From Nitrosovibrio sp. Nv17 (lineage in GTDB: Bacteria; Pseudomonadota; Gammaproteobacteria; Burkholderiales; Nitrosomonadaceae): 64,000 nucleotides of DNA. A model generated the notes under the pieces. It was not told where the DNA came from, did no database searches, and worked only from the letters and a program-made list of their open reading frames with translations. The position numbers and the translations under genes are program-made. This document shows positions 18,550 through 26,900 of the stretch, piece by piece (position 1 is the stretch's first letter; the number at the start of each line of letters is the position of its first letter). The DNA is taken from positions 121,553-185,552 of the forward strand of contig NZ_FPIQ01000002.1 of NCBI RefSeq assembly GCF_900119085.1. The letters run 5' to 3'.

Positions 18550-18819
18550 CTACCCCGCGGCGCCGGGAATTCCCTCCAGCACCTGCCGCATATAGTCGAC
18601 CATCACCGAGAGCATCCACGGCCCGGCCAGCACCAGCGTCACGAACAGCGCCACCAGCTTGGGAATGAACGACAGGGTCATCTCGTTGATCTGGGTGGCG
18701 GCCTGGAAGATGCTTACCAGCAGTCCGGTCGCCAGCGCCGCGAGCAGCAGCGGCGCGGAAACCATCAGGGTGATCTCCATGGCCTTCTGGCCCATCGTCA
18801 TGACGCTTTCAGGGGTCAT
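18550..18819 (-). CDS. fliQ: Flagellar biosynthetic protein FliQ
   Basis: 89 residues from ATG 18819 (MTPESVMTMGQKAMEITLMV, the family start) preceded by AAGGAGA. Two membrane helices around the conserved ALATGLLVSIFQAATQINEMTLSF core. Four copies assemble with FliP and FliR into the export gate. Length is exactly that of the family. Confidence 0.96.
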   Translation of the reverse strand: MTPESVMTMGQKAMEITLMVSAPLLLAALATGLLVSIFQAATQINEMTLSFIPKLVALFVTLVLAGPWMLSVMVDYMRQVLEGIPGAAG

Positions 18820-18870
18820 TCTCTTCTCCTTGGTTTCATCGGGACACCCTTGTCCCGCCATCCTGGTCCG

Positions 18871-19644
18871 TCAATAGAAGCTTTCCGCCAGGGAACCGAT
18901 CAGCATGTGCCAGCCGTCGACCAGCACGAACAGCATGATCTTGAACGGCAGCGCCACCATGGCCGGGGATACCATCATCATGCCCATGGACATGAGCACG
19001 GACGCCACGACCATGTCGATGATGAGGAAGGGAATGAAAATCGCGAATCCGATCTGGAAGGCGGTCTTCAGTTCGCTGGTCACGAAAGCCGGGACCAGCA
19101 CGCGCAACGGAATGTCCTCGGGCCCGTTCATCTGCGCACTGCCGGATAGTCTGGCGAACAGCGCCAGATCGGCCTCGCGCGTCTGCTTCGTCATGAAGGC
19201 CTTCAGCGGCAGCGCGCCCCGGTCCAGCGCCTCGGCCAGGGGAAGCCTGTCCTCTGCGTAGGGCTGGTAGGCTTCCATGTAGATGCGGTCGAATACCGGT
19301 CCCATGACGAAAAAGGTCAGGAACAGTGCGAGCCCGACCAGCACCTGGTTGGGGGGGGAAGACTGGGTGCCCAGCGCCTGGCGCAGCAGCGACAGCACGA
19401 TGATGATGCGGGTGAAGCCGGTCATCATCAGCAGGGCGGCAGGCAGGAATGTGAGCGCCGTCAGCAGCAGCAGGGTCTGCAGGCTCAGCGAGTAGCTGGT
19501 GGCGCCTCCCGGCCCCGGCGTGCTGGTGAATGCCGGCAGGCCGGGCGCCTGCGCCAGCGCGTACCCGGATGCGCCCAGCAGGATGGCCCCGGTCCCGGCT
19601 GCCAGGAGGGCGCGCATCGCGGCAGATCGGCCCTTATTCCCCAT
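18871..19644 (-). CDS. fliP: Flagellar biosynthetic protein FliP
   Basis: 257 residues from ATG 19644, which overlaps the fliO end by 11 bases. A cleavable signal ([24 protein letters not shown]) precedes the FliP fold: [35 protein letters not shown]..., then [30 protein letters not shown] and [20 protein letters not shown]. Five copies form the central export pore. The [10 protein letters not shown] segment is preceded by SSPP, encoded by a C8 tract at 19351-19358 that could slip. Confidence 0.96.
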   Translation of the reverse strand: MGNKGRSAAMRALLAAGTGAILLGASGYALAQAPGLPAFTSTPGPGGATSYSLSLQTLLLLTALTFLPAALLMMTGFTRIIIVLSLLRQALGTQSSPPNQVLVGLALFLTFFVMGPVFDRIYMEAYQPYAEDRLPLAEALDRGALPLKAFMTKQTREADLALFARLSGSAQMNGPEDIPLRVLVPAFVTSELKTAFQIGFAIFIPFLIIDMVVASVLMSMGMMMVSPAMVALPFKIMLFVLVDGWHMLIGSLAESFY

Positions 19645-20119
19645 CCCGCCCACCTTCCGCCTTTTGCGTCGATCGCCCGAGCCAGGCGGCGAAGCGGCCA
19701 TCCGTGCCGGGATGGCTCGAGGCGGGATCGGGGCCCGGTCCGCCTTTGGGCATGCTGTGCAACGCCGTCACCTGGCCTGGCGCCACGCCGAGTACCAGCC
19801 AGGTGTCGGAAATTTCCACCAGGACGACCCGTTCGCGCTGGCCGACGGCCGACCCGCCGATCACCCGGATCGTCCCGCCGGGATTTCGCTGGCGCTCCTG
19901 AAGGCGCCTGAGCAGCCATGCCAGCCCCGCCATCACTGCGAGCACCAGCCCCAGGCCGAGCATGACCTGCAGCAGGCCGCCAGCGGAGGCGACCGTACCG
20001 GCCGTGCTCCCCGTGTCGGCGTCAACCGCCGCAGCCATGGTGGCCGAAGCCCCATGGCCGGCCACCGCGGTGATGGCGGCGATGGCGGCGCGTCCGCACC
20101 GGGCATGTTTCATGTCCAT
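19634..20119 (-). CDS. fliO: Flagellar biosynthetic protein FliO
   Basis: 161 residues. A signal-like N-terminus is followed by a membrane helix ([22 protein letters not shown]) and the small FliO domain with [39 protein letters not shown], the clearest family mark. It stabilises FliP during assembly of the export gate. The tail of about 30 residues is Gly/Pro-rich and not conserved. Position between fliN and fliP is canonical. Confidence 0.93.
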   Translation of the reverse strand: MDMKHARCGRAAIAAITAVAGHGASATMAAAVDADTGSTAGTVASAGGLLQVMLGLGLVLAVMAGLAWLLRRLQERQRNPGGTIRVIGGSAVGQRERVVLVEISDTWLVLGVAPGQVTALHSMPKGGPGPDPASSHPGTDGRFAAWLGRSTQKAEGGRDGE

Positions 20120-20141
20120 CCGCTCCTTCTCGTCTTCAGGC

Positions 20142-20597
20142 TCAGCGGTTCAACTTGCGGATCCGCTCGCTCGGGGTGATGATGTCCGTCAGGCGGATTC
20201 CGAATTTATCGTTCACCACCACCACTTCTCCCTGGGCGATCAGATAGCCGTTCACCAGCACGTCCATGGGTTCGCCCGCGAGGCCGTCCAGCTCGACGAC
20301 CGAGCCCTGCGCCAGCTGCAGCAGATTCTTTATCGAGATCTTGGTGCGGCCCAGCTGCACCGTGAGCTGGACCGGGATGTCCATGATGATGTCGATATCG
20401 TTGTGCGCCTGCACCTTCTGCATGCCGCTGAATTGTTCGAAGCGGGCAGGCGCAGCACCGGCCTGGGGTTCCGCCGGTCCGTCCGGCAGGGATGCTGTAC
20501 TGGTTTGAGGGATGGGCACGCTTGCCTCCTTGGCTGGGTTCGTAAAGGGTCTCGTGGAAAGATCGCGGCGTTCGATCGGGCTCATGTGCCGGCTCAT
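20142..20597 (-). CDS. fliN: Flagellar motor switch protein FliN
   Basis: 151 residues from ATG 20597, overlapping the fliM stop as ATGA. The N-terminal 60 residues are variable and Pro/Ala-rich; the C-terminal SpoA domain has DIDIIMDIPVQLTVQLGRTKISIKNLLQL, GSVVELDGLAGEPMDVLVNGYLIAQGEVVVVNDKFGIRLTDI, the usual FliN signature. Forms the C-ring with FliM and FliG, setting rotation sense and docking FliH. Confidence 0.96.
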   Translation of the reverse strand: MSRHMSPIERRDLSTRPFTNPAKEASVPIPQTSTASLPDGPAEPQAGAAPARFEQFSGMQKVQAHNDIDIIMDIPVQLTVQLGRTKISIKNLLQLAQGSVVELDGLAGEPMDVLVNGYLIAQGEVVVVNDKFGIRLTDIITPSERIRKLNR

Positions 20598-21562
20598 TCT
20601 CCATTCACCGGGCCGAGCATCCTTTCCATGCGCAATGCGTACTGGCCGTTGGAAATGCCGTGGCGGCACTCCATCACCGGCACGCCGTCCACGCTGGCGG
20701 TCACGAATTCGGGAATATCCAGCGGAATGACGTCGCCCACCCGCATGCCGAGGATCTGGTCCAGGGTGACATGCACGTGCGCCAGGTCCGCCAGCATCGT
20801 CACCTCGGCCGCCTGAACCTGCTTCGACAACCGCCCCACCCAGCGCTTGTCCACCTCCAGCGCCTCGCCCTGCATGCTGCTGGAGAGCAGGTCGCGGATC
20901 GGCTCGAGCATGGAATAGGGAATGCAGATGTGCATCTCGCCCGTGACGCTGCCGAAGCTCACCTCGAACGAGGTCGCAACGACCACCTCGTTGGGTGTGG
21001 CGACATTGGCGAACTGTGTGTTGGTTTCCGCCCGGAGGTATTCGAATTCGATCGGATAGACCGGGTTCCATGATTTTCCATAGCTGTCGAACACCAGGTT
21101 GAGCAGGCGCTGGATGATCCGCTGTTCGGTCTGGGTGAAGTCGCGCCCCTCCCCCTTGGGCAGGAAGCGGCCGTCCCCGCCGAAGAGGTTGTCGACCACC
21201 AGGAACACCAGGGTGGGGTCGAACACGAACAGCGAGGCGCCCCGCAGCGGCTTGATGTGCACCAGATTCAGGTTGCTCGGCACCACCAGGGTGCGCACGA
21301 ATTCGCTGAACTTGATGACCCTCACCATCCCGGCGGTGACGTTCGCGCTGCGGCGCATGAAGTTGAACAAGCTCAGGCGCAGGAGGCGCGCAAAGCGTTC
21401 GTTGATGATCTCCAGCGTGGGCATGCGTCCACGCACGATGCGTTCCTGGGTGGCCAGGTTGTAGGGACGGAAACGGGAAGGGGAAGCACCCTGCTCCGTG
21501 CCGTCGGCCACCCCCTGGAGCAGGGCTTCGACTTCTTCCTGCGAAAGAAATTCTTCGCTCAT
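20594..21562 (-). CDS. fliM: Flagellar motor switch protein FliM
   Basis: 322 residues. Begins MSEEFLSQEEVEALLQG, the CheY-P binding peptide of FliM (LSQxEIDALL type), followed by the CheC-like middle domain with GRMPTLEIINERFARLLR and LFNFMRRSANV, and a C-terminal SpoA domain (DLAHVHVTLDQILGMRVGDVIPLDI). Receives the chemotaxis signal and forms the middle of the C-ring. Eight bases separate it from fliL. Confidence 0.97.
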   Translation of the reverse strand: MSEEFLSQEEVEALLQGVADGTEQGASPSRFRPYNLATQERIVRGRMPTLEIINERFARLLRLSLFNFMRRSANVTAGMVRVIKFSEFVRTLVVPSNLNLVHIKPLRGASLFVFDPTLVFLVVDNLFGGDGRFLPKGEGRDFTQTEQRIIQRLLNLVFDSYGKSWNPVYPIEFEYLRAETNTQFANVATPNEVVVATSFEVSFGSVTGEMHICIPYSMLEPIRDLLSSSMQGEALEVDKRWVGRLSKQVQAAEVTMLADLAHVHVTLDQILGMRVGDVIPLDIPEFVTASVDGVPVMECRHGISNGQYALRMERMLGPVNGE

Positions 21563-21569
21563 GGGACCC

Positions 21570-22067
21570 CTACTGGATCACGAAGGAAGTGAACAGCACG
21601 CGCTCGACCGGCCATCCCGGATGCGCTTCGCCGAACGTTCTATTGACTGCGAGCGCCAGTTCAGAGGCCAGCTTTTCCTTGCCTTCGGTGGTGGCGATCT
21701 GCGCCGCCGCCTTGCCGGAAAGCAGCAGCAGCACCCGGTTGCGCAGCTCGGGCATGTGCAGCTTGACCTGCTCCGCCGCCGCGGCATCGCCCACTTTCAG
21801 GGTCAGGCTGGTCTGCAGGTGCTGGTCGTTGTACTCGGATTGGAGGTTGACGGTGAACGTTTCCATGCTGACGAAGACGGGCGGCTGAGGCGCGGCGGCG
21901 TCCTGCCCCCGGTTGAAGTACCACGTCGCAGCGGCGCCACCGGCGCCGAGCAACAGCACGACCGAGACCATCATCAGCATCGCCCTGCCGCGCCTGGCTT
22001 TCGGCTCCACTCCGCTTTCCCCGGGATTGCGGGATGCCTGCGTCTCCCCATTCGTCTTGCTTGCCAT
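21570..22067 (-). CDS. fliL: Flagellar basal body-associated protein FliL
   Basis: 165 residues. A basic N-terminus, single membrane helix (MLMMVSVVLLLGAGGAAATWYF, about residues 30-51) and periplasmic domain with FVSMETFTVNLQSEYNDQHLQTSLTLKV, LRNRVLLLLSGKAA and the terminal VLFTSFVIQ all match FliL. It surrounds stator units and supports torque under load. First gene of the fliL-R block; 162 bases separate it from cysC upstream. Confidence 0.95.
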   Translation of the reverse strand: MASKTNGETQASRNPGESGVEPKARRGRAMLMMVSVVLLLGAGGAAATWYFNRGQDAAAPQPPVFVSMETFTVNLQSEYNDQHLQTSLTLKVGDAAAAEQVKLHMPELRNRVLLLLSGKAAAQIATTEGKEKLASELALAVNRTFGEAHPGWPVERVLFTSFVIQ

Positions 22068-22229
22068 GGCTGATCCTGTTCAGAAGGTGTATTCCATGGA
22101 ATGGCATTATCGCGTCGGTCACGGCGCGGCAATGCCTCGAACAGAGGGAGAAAAAAGGGTCATCTCGACCGGATCGGACGAAATGGCGGGCGTGCGGCGG
22201 CAGGCGGGGAATGTACGGCCCAGGGCCGG

Positions 22230-22919
22230 CTAACGAGCGCTTTCCTGCCGCCCGCCGGATCGCGGGCACTCGTGTTCAAGCTGCGTGCTGCCGACGACGT
22301 CGCGGTCGTGCAGCAGCTCCATGACGCTCGCCACGCACCGCTCCAGCGACAGGCTTGCCGTGTCCAGCACCAGTTCCGGATCGATCGGTTCCTCGTAAGG
22401 GGATGAAATCCCGGTGAAATCCGAAATCTCCCCCGCACGGACGCGCTTGTACAGCCCCTTGACGTCCCGTTTTTCGCACACGGCCAGCGGGCACCGGCAA
22501 TGGATCTCGAGAAACTCGTCCTCCGACACCAGCGCCCGCACGCGTGCACGATCCGGACGGAAAGGGGAGATGAACGCCGCCAGCGTGATCACGCCCGCCT
22601 CCAGGAACAGCCTGGCCGCTTCTCCCGCCCGGCGAATGTTCTCGGAACGATCGCGGGCGGAGAACCCGAGGTCCGAGCAGAGTCCGTACCGCAGGTGGTC
22701 GCCATCGAGCACGAACGCCCGGCAGCCCATTCCCTGGAGGCGCTCCCTCACCGCGCACGCCAGGGTCGATTTGCCGGAGCCTGACAATCCCGTGAACCAC
22801 AGGATCGCGCCGCGATGCCGCAACGGTTGCTCGCCGAGCCTGCGGGTCACCACCGGGGAGCGCCCAACGACATTCTTCAACGTGCTTTCCTCCTTTCCCG
22901 GGTTGCCAGGGCCTGTCAC
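22230..22919 (-). CDS. cysC: Adenylylsulfate (APS) kinase
   Basis: 229 residues. Phosphorylates adenosine 5'-phosphosulfate to PAPS, the sulfate donor for sulfotransferases. P-loop GLSGSGKST (residues about 44-52), then DGDHLRYGLCSDLGFSARDR, ENIRRAGEAARLF, FISPFR and the FLEIHCRCPLAVCEKRDVKGLYKRVRAGEI segment, all diagnostic. The last 20 residues are a non-conserved tail. No cysD/cysN or other assimilation genes are nearby; instead it follows a TPR protein and a TPR-sulfotransferase on the same strand with a 43-base gap. The context therefore points to sulfation and not cysteine synthesis. Confidence 0.93.
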   Translation of the reverse strand: MTGPGNPGKEESTLKNVVGRSPVVTRRLGEQPLRHRGAILWFTGLSGSGKSTLACAVRERLQGMGCRAFVLDGDHLRYGLCSDLGFSARDRSENIRRAGEAARLFLEAGVITLAAFISPFRPDRARVRALVSEDEFLEIHCRCPLAVCEKRDVKGLYKRVRAGEISDFTGISSPYEEPIDPELVLDTASLSLERCVASVMELLHDRDVVGSTQLEHECPRSGGRQESAR

Positions 22920-22962
22920 CCCGGTGTGTCGAATTTTCGCATGACGGGGACCTGGGCGGAGG

Positions 22963-24864
22963 TCATTTCTTCAGCAACGCGGCGATCTGCATCCTGGTGC
23001 CCGCGCTGATTCCGGTTCCCAGCGCGCGATTGAGATGGGCCATACCTTCGGCCACCCTGCCGGTCTTCATGTAGGCAGCGCCAAGATGGTAATGGACCAG
23101 CCCTTCGTCCAGGACTGCGGCCTCCGGATGGGCATGATCCTCCGCTCCGGGTGCACCGGGGATTGTGCCGGGCGCAGGGCGCAGGCTCCTCAATGCCGAC
23201 TCCAGCAGCGGGATGCCTTTCTTCGCATCGCCGGTCTGGACCAGTATCCATCCGTAGGTGTCCTGAACGGCGGGATCGTTCCGATCCAGGCCGTACGCAC
23301 GCTCGGCCAGGCCGCGGGCTTCCTCCAATGTTGCCGGACCCTCCGAGAGATTGAGTGCCAGCCTCTGGAGCGCCGGCACATGGTTCGGCATCCTTTCGAG
23401 AATGAGGCGGTAGTTCAGGTTGGCCTGCGGTGCCTTTCCGTTGTCCGCCTGGATGGCTGCGAGTCTGAACAGAAGAAAGGGATTGTCCGGATTCGCCGCC
23501 AGTCCTCTGGCCAGGATCTCCTCCGCCTTCACCGGCATGCCTGCCGCATAGACGTCGGCCCATTCCGCCCAGGCATCGACGTAGGCGGGAATGAGCCTCA
23601 CCGCCTGGGAGAAGCCCTTCTCCGCATGCACCGGCTTGTTCTCGTGCTTGTACAGCATGCCGGCGAGATAGTGGCCACCCGCGAATTGCGGCGATTTCGC
23701 CACCAGATCGTTCGCTGTCCGCAGCGCAGCGCCGTAGTCATGGTTGCGTGCCTGGGCTTCCGCCAGGAGATAGTGGATGGAAGGATCCTGCGGCGCATAT
23801 TTCGCCAGCGTCCGTGCGGCAGCCGCGCCGTCTCCATGCGCGAATCGCAGCCCGGCCAGCCTCGAAAGCACCATGACAAGATCATTCTTCGATGCGCGGG
23901 GAGCGAGCGACTCCAGGATTTCCGCCGCCTTTTTCCAGTTCCCCTCCTCCTCGTACGCCCGGGCCAGCTGGAAGGAGGCGGCGTCGCCGTAGCCCGGCGT
24001 ATCCTTGATGACCGCCTGCAGCCGCTCCCGCGCCTTGGGGTAGTCCTTTTCCAGTAGCGCGAGGTGTGCCTGCTGCATCCGCAGATCCGGATGGGTGCCG
24101 GGAAGCTGCTTTTCCTGGGAGCGGATCAGTTTCGCCGCCGCCGCCGCATTTCCCGTTTCCAGATAGGCCTGGGCCAGCACCTGTTCCCCCAGCTGGGCGC
24201 TCCGCGCGGAATCCGCCTTGCCGACCAGGGGTTGCAGCAGCCGGATGGTCACGTCGGGACGCTGCATCCGGTTGTACAGCCGGCCTGCCAGCGCGTGGAA
24301 CTCGGACATCCCGGCCCCTGTCGCGTCGCCCGCGATCATGGCGCCGTAGTGGTCGAGCGCGCCCTGCAGATCTCCTTGCGCCTCCGCCATCCACCCCAAG
24401 TAGCGCCTAGCGATCGCGTCCCTGGCGCTGCCCGCCACTGCCTTTTCCAATTCCGCGCGTCCCTCCTGCGCCTTGCCTTCCATCAGCAGGGCGACGCCCA
24501 GCTTCGATCGCGCCGGGGTCCGCCCGGGACTGGCCGCGAGTGCCCGCTGAAAGGACGTGACCGCCATCTTCCAGTTCTTCTCCTCCATGAATATCAGGCC
24601 GGCCAGTTCCGTCGCCCGGGGATCCTTCGGGTGCTTCGTCAGGAAGCGCGCCAGTTCCACCTTGGCCTCGTCGCGCTTGCCGTTGCCCAGGAGCGTCACC
24701 ACTTCCTGCAGGTCGGCGGCGGTATGGGCCTTGGCGTAGGGGAGCAGCGAGGGCGCGGTGGGGTCGTCCAGCCTCATTTCCACCGGCACGGCGACCGCAT
24801 GGGGTGCGAAGGATGACAGGAAAATGATGGCGGCGGATACGACGAGATGGGCAAGCGGGTTCAT
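22963..24864 (-). CDS. Exported TPR-repeat protein
   Basis: 633 residues from ATG 24864 with GGAGC eight bases upstream. A signal peptide (residues 1-24, FLSSFAPHAVA-VPVE) sends it to the periplasm. The rest is a superhelix of about 14 tetratricopeptide repeats, each recognisable by A/G/A-small residues and an Ala-rich B helix (for example NWKMAVTSFQRALAASPGRTPA, DLQGALDHYGAMI, DYPKARERLQAVIKDTPGYGDA). It resembles, but is shorter than, the PEP-CTERM-associated PrsT protein, and lacks that protein's lipobox, so I do not transfer the name. It sits between the sulfotransferase (22 bases upstream) and cysC (43 bases downstream), suggesting one operon and a scaffolding role. Confidence 0.8.
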   Translation of the reverse strand: MNPLAHLVVSAAIIFLSSFAPHAVAVPVEMRLDDPTAPSLLPYAKAHTAADLQEVVTLLGNGKRDEAKVELARFLTKHPKDPRATELAGLIFMEEKNWKMAVTSFQRALAASPGRTPARSKLGVALLMEGKAQEGRAELEKAVAGSARDAIARRYLGWMAEAQGDLQGALDHYGAMIAGDATGAGMSEFHALAGRLYNRMQRPDVTIRLLQPLVGKADSARSAQLGEQVLAQAYLETGNAAAAAKLIRSQEKQLPGTHPDLRMQQAHLALLEKDYPKARERLQAVIKDTPGYGDAASFQLARAYEEEGNWKKAAEILESLAPRASKNDLVMVLSRLAGLRFAHGDGAAAARTLAKYAPQDPSIHYLLAEAQARNHDYGAALRTANDLVAKSPQFAGGHYLAGMLYKHENKPVHAEKGFSQAVRLIPAYVDAWAEWADVYAAGMPVKAEEILARGLAANPDNPFLLFRLAAIQADNGKAPQANLNYRLILERMPNHVPALQRLALNLSEGPATLEEARGLAERAYGLDRNDPAVQDTYGWILVQTGDAKKGIPLLESALRSLRPAPGTIPGAPGAEDHAHPEAAVLDEGLVHYHLGAAYMKTGRVAEGMAHLNRALGTGISAGTRMQIAALLKK

Positions 24865-24886
24865 ATGTCAGCTCCAGGAATGAGGG

Positions 24887-26737
24887 TCAGGCATCCGCCG
24901 GAGCGCATGCCGGCATCGTATAGCCCATCGATTCGGCGACGGGACCCAGGATGCCGGCCACCTCGGATGCGATGAAAGGGAGGTAGTCGAGGTAGCGTCC
25001 GACCGAAGTCGAGTAGACCGGGCGTGAGATCTGCTCATAGCTCGCGGTCCGGGCGACGCGCCCGTTTTCGTGGAAGCGCAGGCAGGCCGGATCGTAGTCC
25101 GCCCCGATGAAGGCGAGCATCGCGCGAATGCCGGCCTCGGTATCGGCAATCATATCCTCGTAGCGGCAGCGCAGGTAGTGCAGGCCCTCCAGCCTCGGCG
25201 CCGTCGCGTCGACGTGCGACCAGGTCAGCTGGAAGGCGCGGGCGGTGTCCGCCATCGTCAGAGACCAGTCGTTTCCCCACAGGAAATTCTGGGAATGCAC
25301 CGACAGCACGGCATCCATGGGGTGCCGCAGCGCGTGGATGACGGGCGATCCGGGAAACAGCAGCCGGATGAGGGGCAGGTGGAGCATGTTGAACAGCGAC
25401 TTGTCGATCACCCAGCGCTGGCCGGTGGCGTTTGCCCGCTTCGTCAGGTCGGCCAGGTAGGCGGCACGGAATTCGAGCAGCGGGGCGGGGTCGTGCCTCG
25501 CCAGCAGGGTGTCCAGGGTCGCAGGGAGTCCTGCTGCGCCGCCGCACAGGCCGTTCAGCAGGCGGGGGATGGCTTCCAGTTCGCCTGCGGCGCCGACCTG
25601 GGGGTGGCACGAAAGCGCCTGCTCGATAAGCGTGGTTCCGGAACGATGGAAGCCGGTCACGAAGACCGGGACGGGCATGGATGGGCCGGCGCCGCCCTTT
25701 CCTACCAGTTCCCGCAGGACAGCCATCTTCTGCGGGGTGAAGTAGCGCCTCGCGGCTGCGAGCGGCTCGAACTCCCGCAAGGGATCGTGCCGGATGTTGC
25801 GCAGGCCGGCAAGCGCCCGCTTGGAGGCGGCGAACGCCTGGTAGGCCTCCTCGTGGCGCCCCAGCCGGTCCAGATTCTGGCCGCGTTCGTTGTGCAGCGT
25901 GACATAGGTACGCTCGCTCGCGGTGCGCGGGTCGATCGAATCCAGCGTGGCCAGGGCCTCGTCGTAGCGCTTTCCGCGCCGCAGGCATTTCGCGAGAATG
26001 CCATGGGCGCTGGCGTTGCCGGGCTGCAGGGCCAGGGCGCGGCGCGCGGCCTCTTCCGCTTCCTGTGGCTGATTGTTGAGCTCCAGCATGGCTGCGAAGC
26101 TGGCGTGGGCCTCTGCATGGCCGGGATTCTCGGCGATGGTCCTGCGAAAGAAACCGATCGCCTCCTCCACGTCGCCCAGGCAGTAGTGGGCGTGCGCCAG
26201 ATTGTGGTGCGCCTTCCAGTGGGCGGGATTGCGCCCGATGAGAATCCGGTATTGCTCGCCCGCCTCCGGAAAGGCACCCAGTTCGAATCGGGCGTTGGCA
26301 AGATTCAATCGGGCCTCCTCGAAATCGGGCTTCTGCGCCACTGCCCTGGCGAACTGGAATGCCGCGTCGGCGTACAGCCCCAGCGCTGCCAGGGCGACGC
26401 CATGGTGATAGAAGGCGGCGGCATCGCGCAGGCCGGCGGCCATGGCACGGCCCATGAGCCTTGCGGCCTCGGCAGGATCGCCCGACTGCAGCGCATGGTA
26501 CCCGAGGAGATAGTTCGCTCCCGGATGATCGGGGCAGCCCGCCAGCACGCGCCGGAATCCCGCGATGGCTTCCGTCATGTTCCCCGACTGGAATGACCGC
26601 AGGGCGGTGGCAAAAATCTGATCACTGCTTGCCGCCGTGCGCGGCGCTCCGGCGCCGCTGCAGCATTGCTTGAACTTCTTTCCGCTGCCACATGGGCAGG
26701 GCGCGTTGCGGCCTGTTTTCTGCGTGAGCTGCATCAT
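24887..26737 (-). CDS. SEC-C / TPR / sulfotransferase fusion protein
   Basis: 616 residues from ATG 26737 (a second ATG follows directly). Three modules are visible. Residues 8-30 hold a SEC-C zinc motif (APCPCGSGKKFKQCC). Residues about 40-290 are TPR repeats (AEAHASFAAMLELNNQPQEA). Residues about 345-600 are a PAPS sulfotransferase with VPVFVTGFHRSGTTLIEQAL (5'-phosphosulfate loop) and VIHALRHPMDAVLSVHSQNF (3'-phosphate RHPxDxxxS motif). It should transfer sulfate from PAPS to an unknown acceptor, a protein or glycan. There is no signal peptide, so it acts in the cytoplasm. The downstream TPR and APS kinase genes support the role. SEC-C motifs otherwise occur in SecA and as small zinc domains. 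Confidence 0.88.
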   Translation of the reverse strand: MMQLTQKTGRNAPCPCGSGKKFKQCCSGAGAPRTAASSDQIFATALRSFQSGNMTEAIAGFRRVLAGCPDHPGANYLLGYHALQSGDPAEAARLMGRAMAAGLRDAAAFYHHGVALAALGLYADAAFQFARAVAQKPDFEEARLNLANARFELGAFPEAGEQYRILIGRNPAHWKAHHNLAHAHYCLGDVEEAIGFFRRTIAENPGHAEAHASFAAMLELNNQPQEAEEAARRALALQPGNASAHGILAKCLRRGKRYDEALATLDSIDPRTASERTYVTLHNERGQNLDRLGRHEEAYQAFAASKRALAGLRNIRHDPLREFEPLAAARRYFTPQKMAVLRELVGKGGAGPSMPVPVFVTGFHRSGTTLIEQALSCHPQVGAAGELEAIPRLLNGLCGGAAGLPATLDTLLARHDPAPLLEFRAAYLADLTKRANATGQRWVIDKSLFNMLHLPLIRLLFPGSPVIHALRHPMDAVLSVHSQNFLWGNDWSLTMADTARAFQLTWSHVDATAPRLEGLHYLRCRYEDMIADTEAGIRAMLAFIGADYDPACLRFHENGRVARTASYEQISRPVYSTSVGRYLDYLPFIASEVAGILGPVAESMGYTMPACAPADA

Positions 26738-26833
26738 GAGGAATCGATTCTCGAAAATACGGTCCAGTCGGCACCGCCGCGTTGCCGCGTCCGCGCCATT
26801 CCCGGCCTCTCGCATGGATGGACGATCTGCATC

Positions 26834-26866
26834 AAAAAAGGGAGGATTCCACGAATGAAACCCTCC
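26834..26866 (-). terminator. Strong Rho-independent terminator
   Basis: On the minus strand a stem GGAGGGTTTCA / TGGAATCCTCC (with two G-U pairs) closes a TTCG tetraloop and is followed by CTTTTTT. It ends the PEP-CTERM transcript and separates it from the sulfotransferase operon. Confidence 0.88.
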
Positions 26867-26900
26867 TTGTGCTCATGCACGGAATATCACTGCCTTCAGT

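Noticed and set aside
17545..19149. Plus-strand frame of 534 residues across fliR, fliQ and fliP
   Set aside because: Gln/His/Arg-rich antisense artefact; the minus strand encodes three recognisable export-gate proteins.
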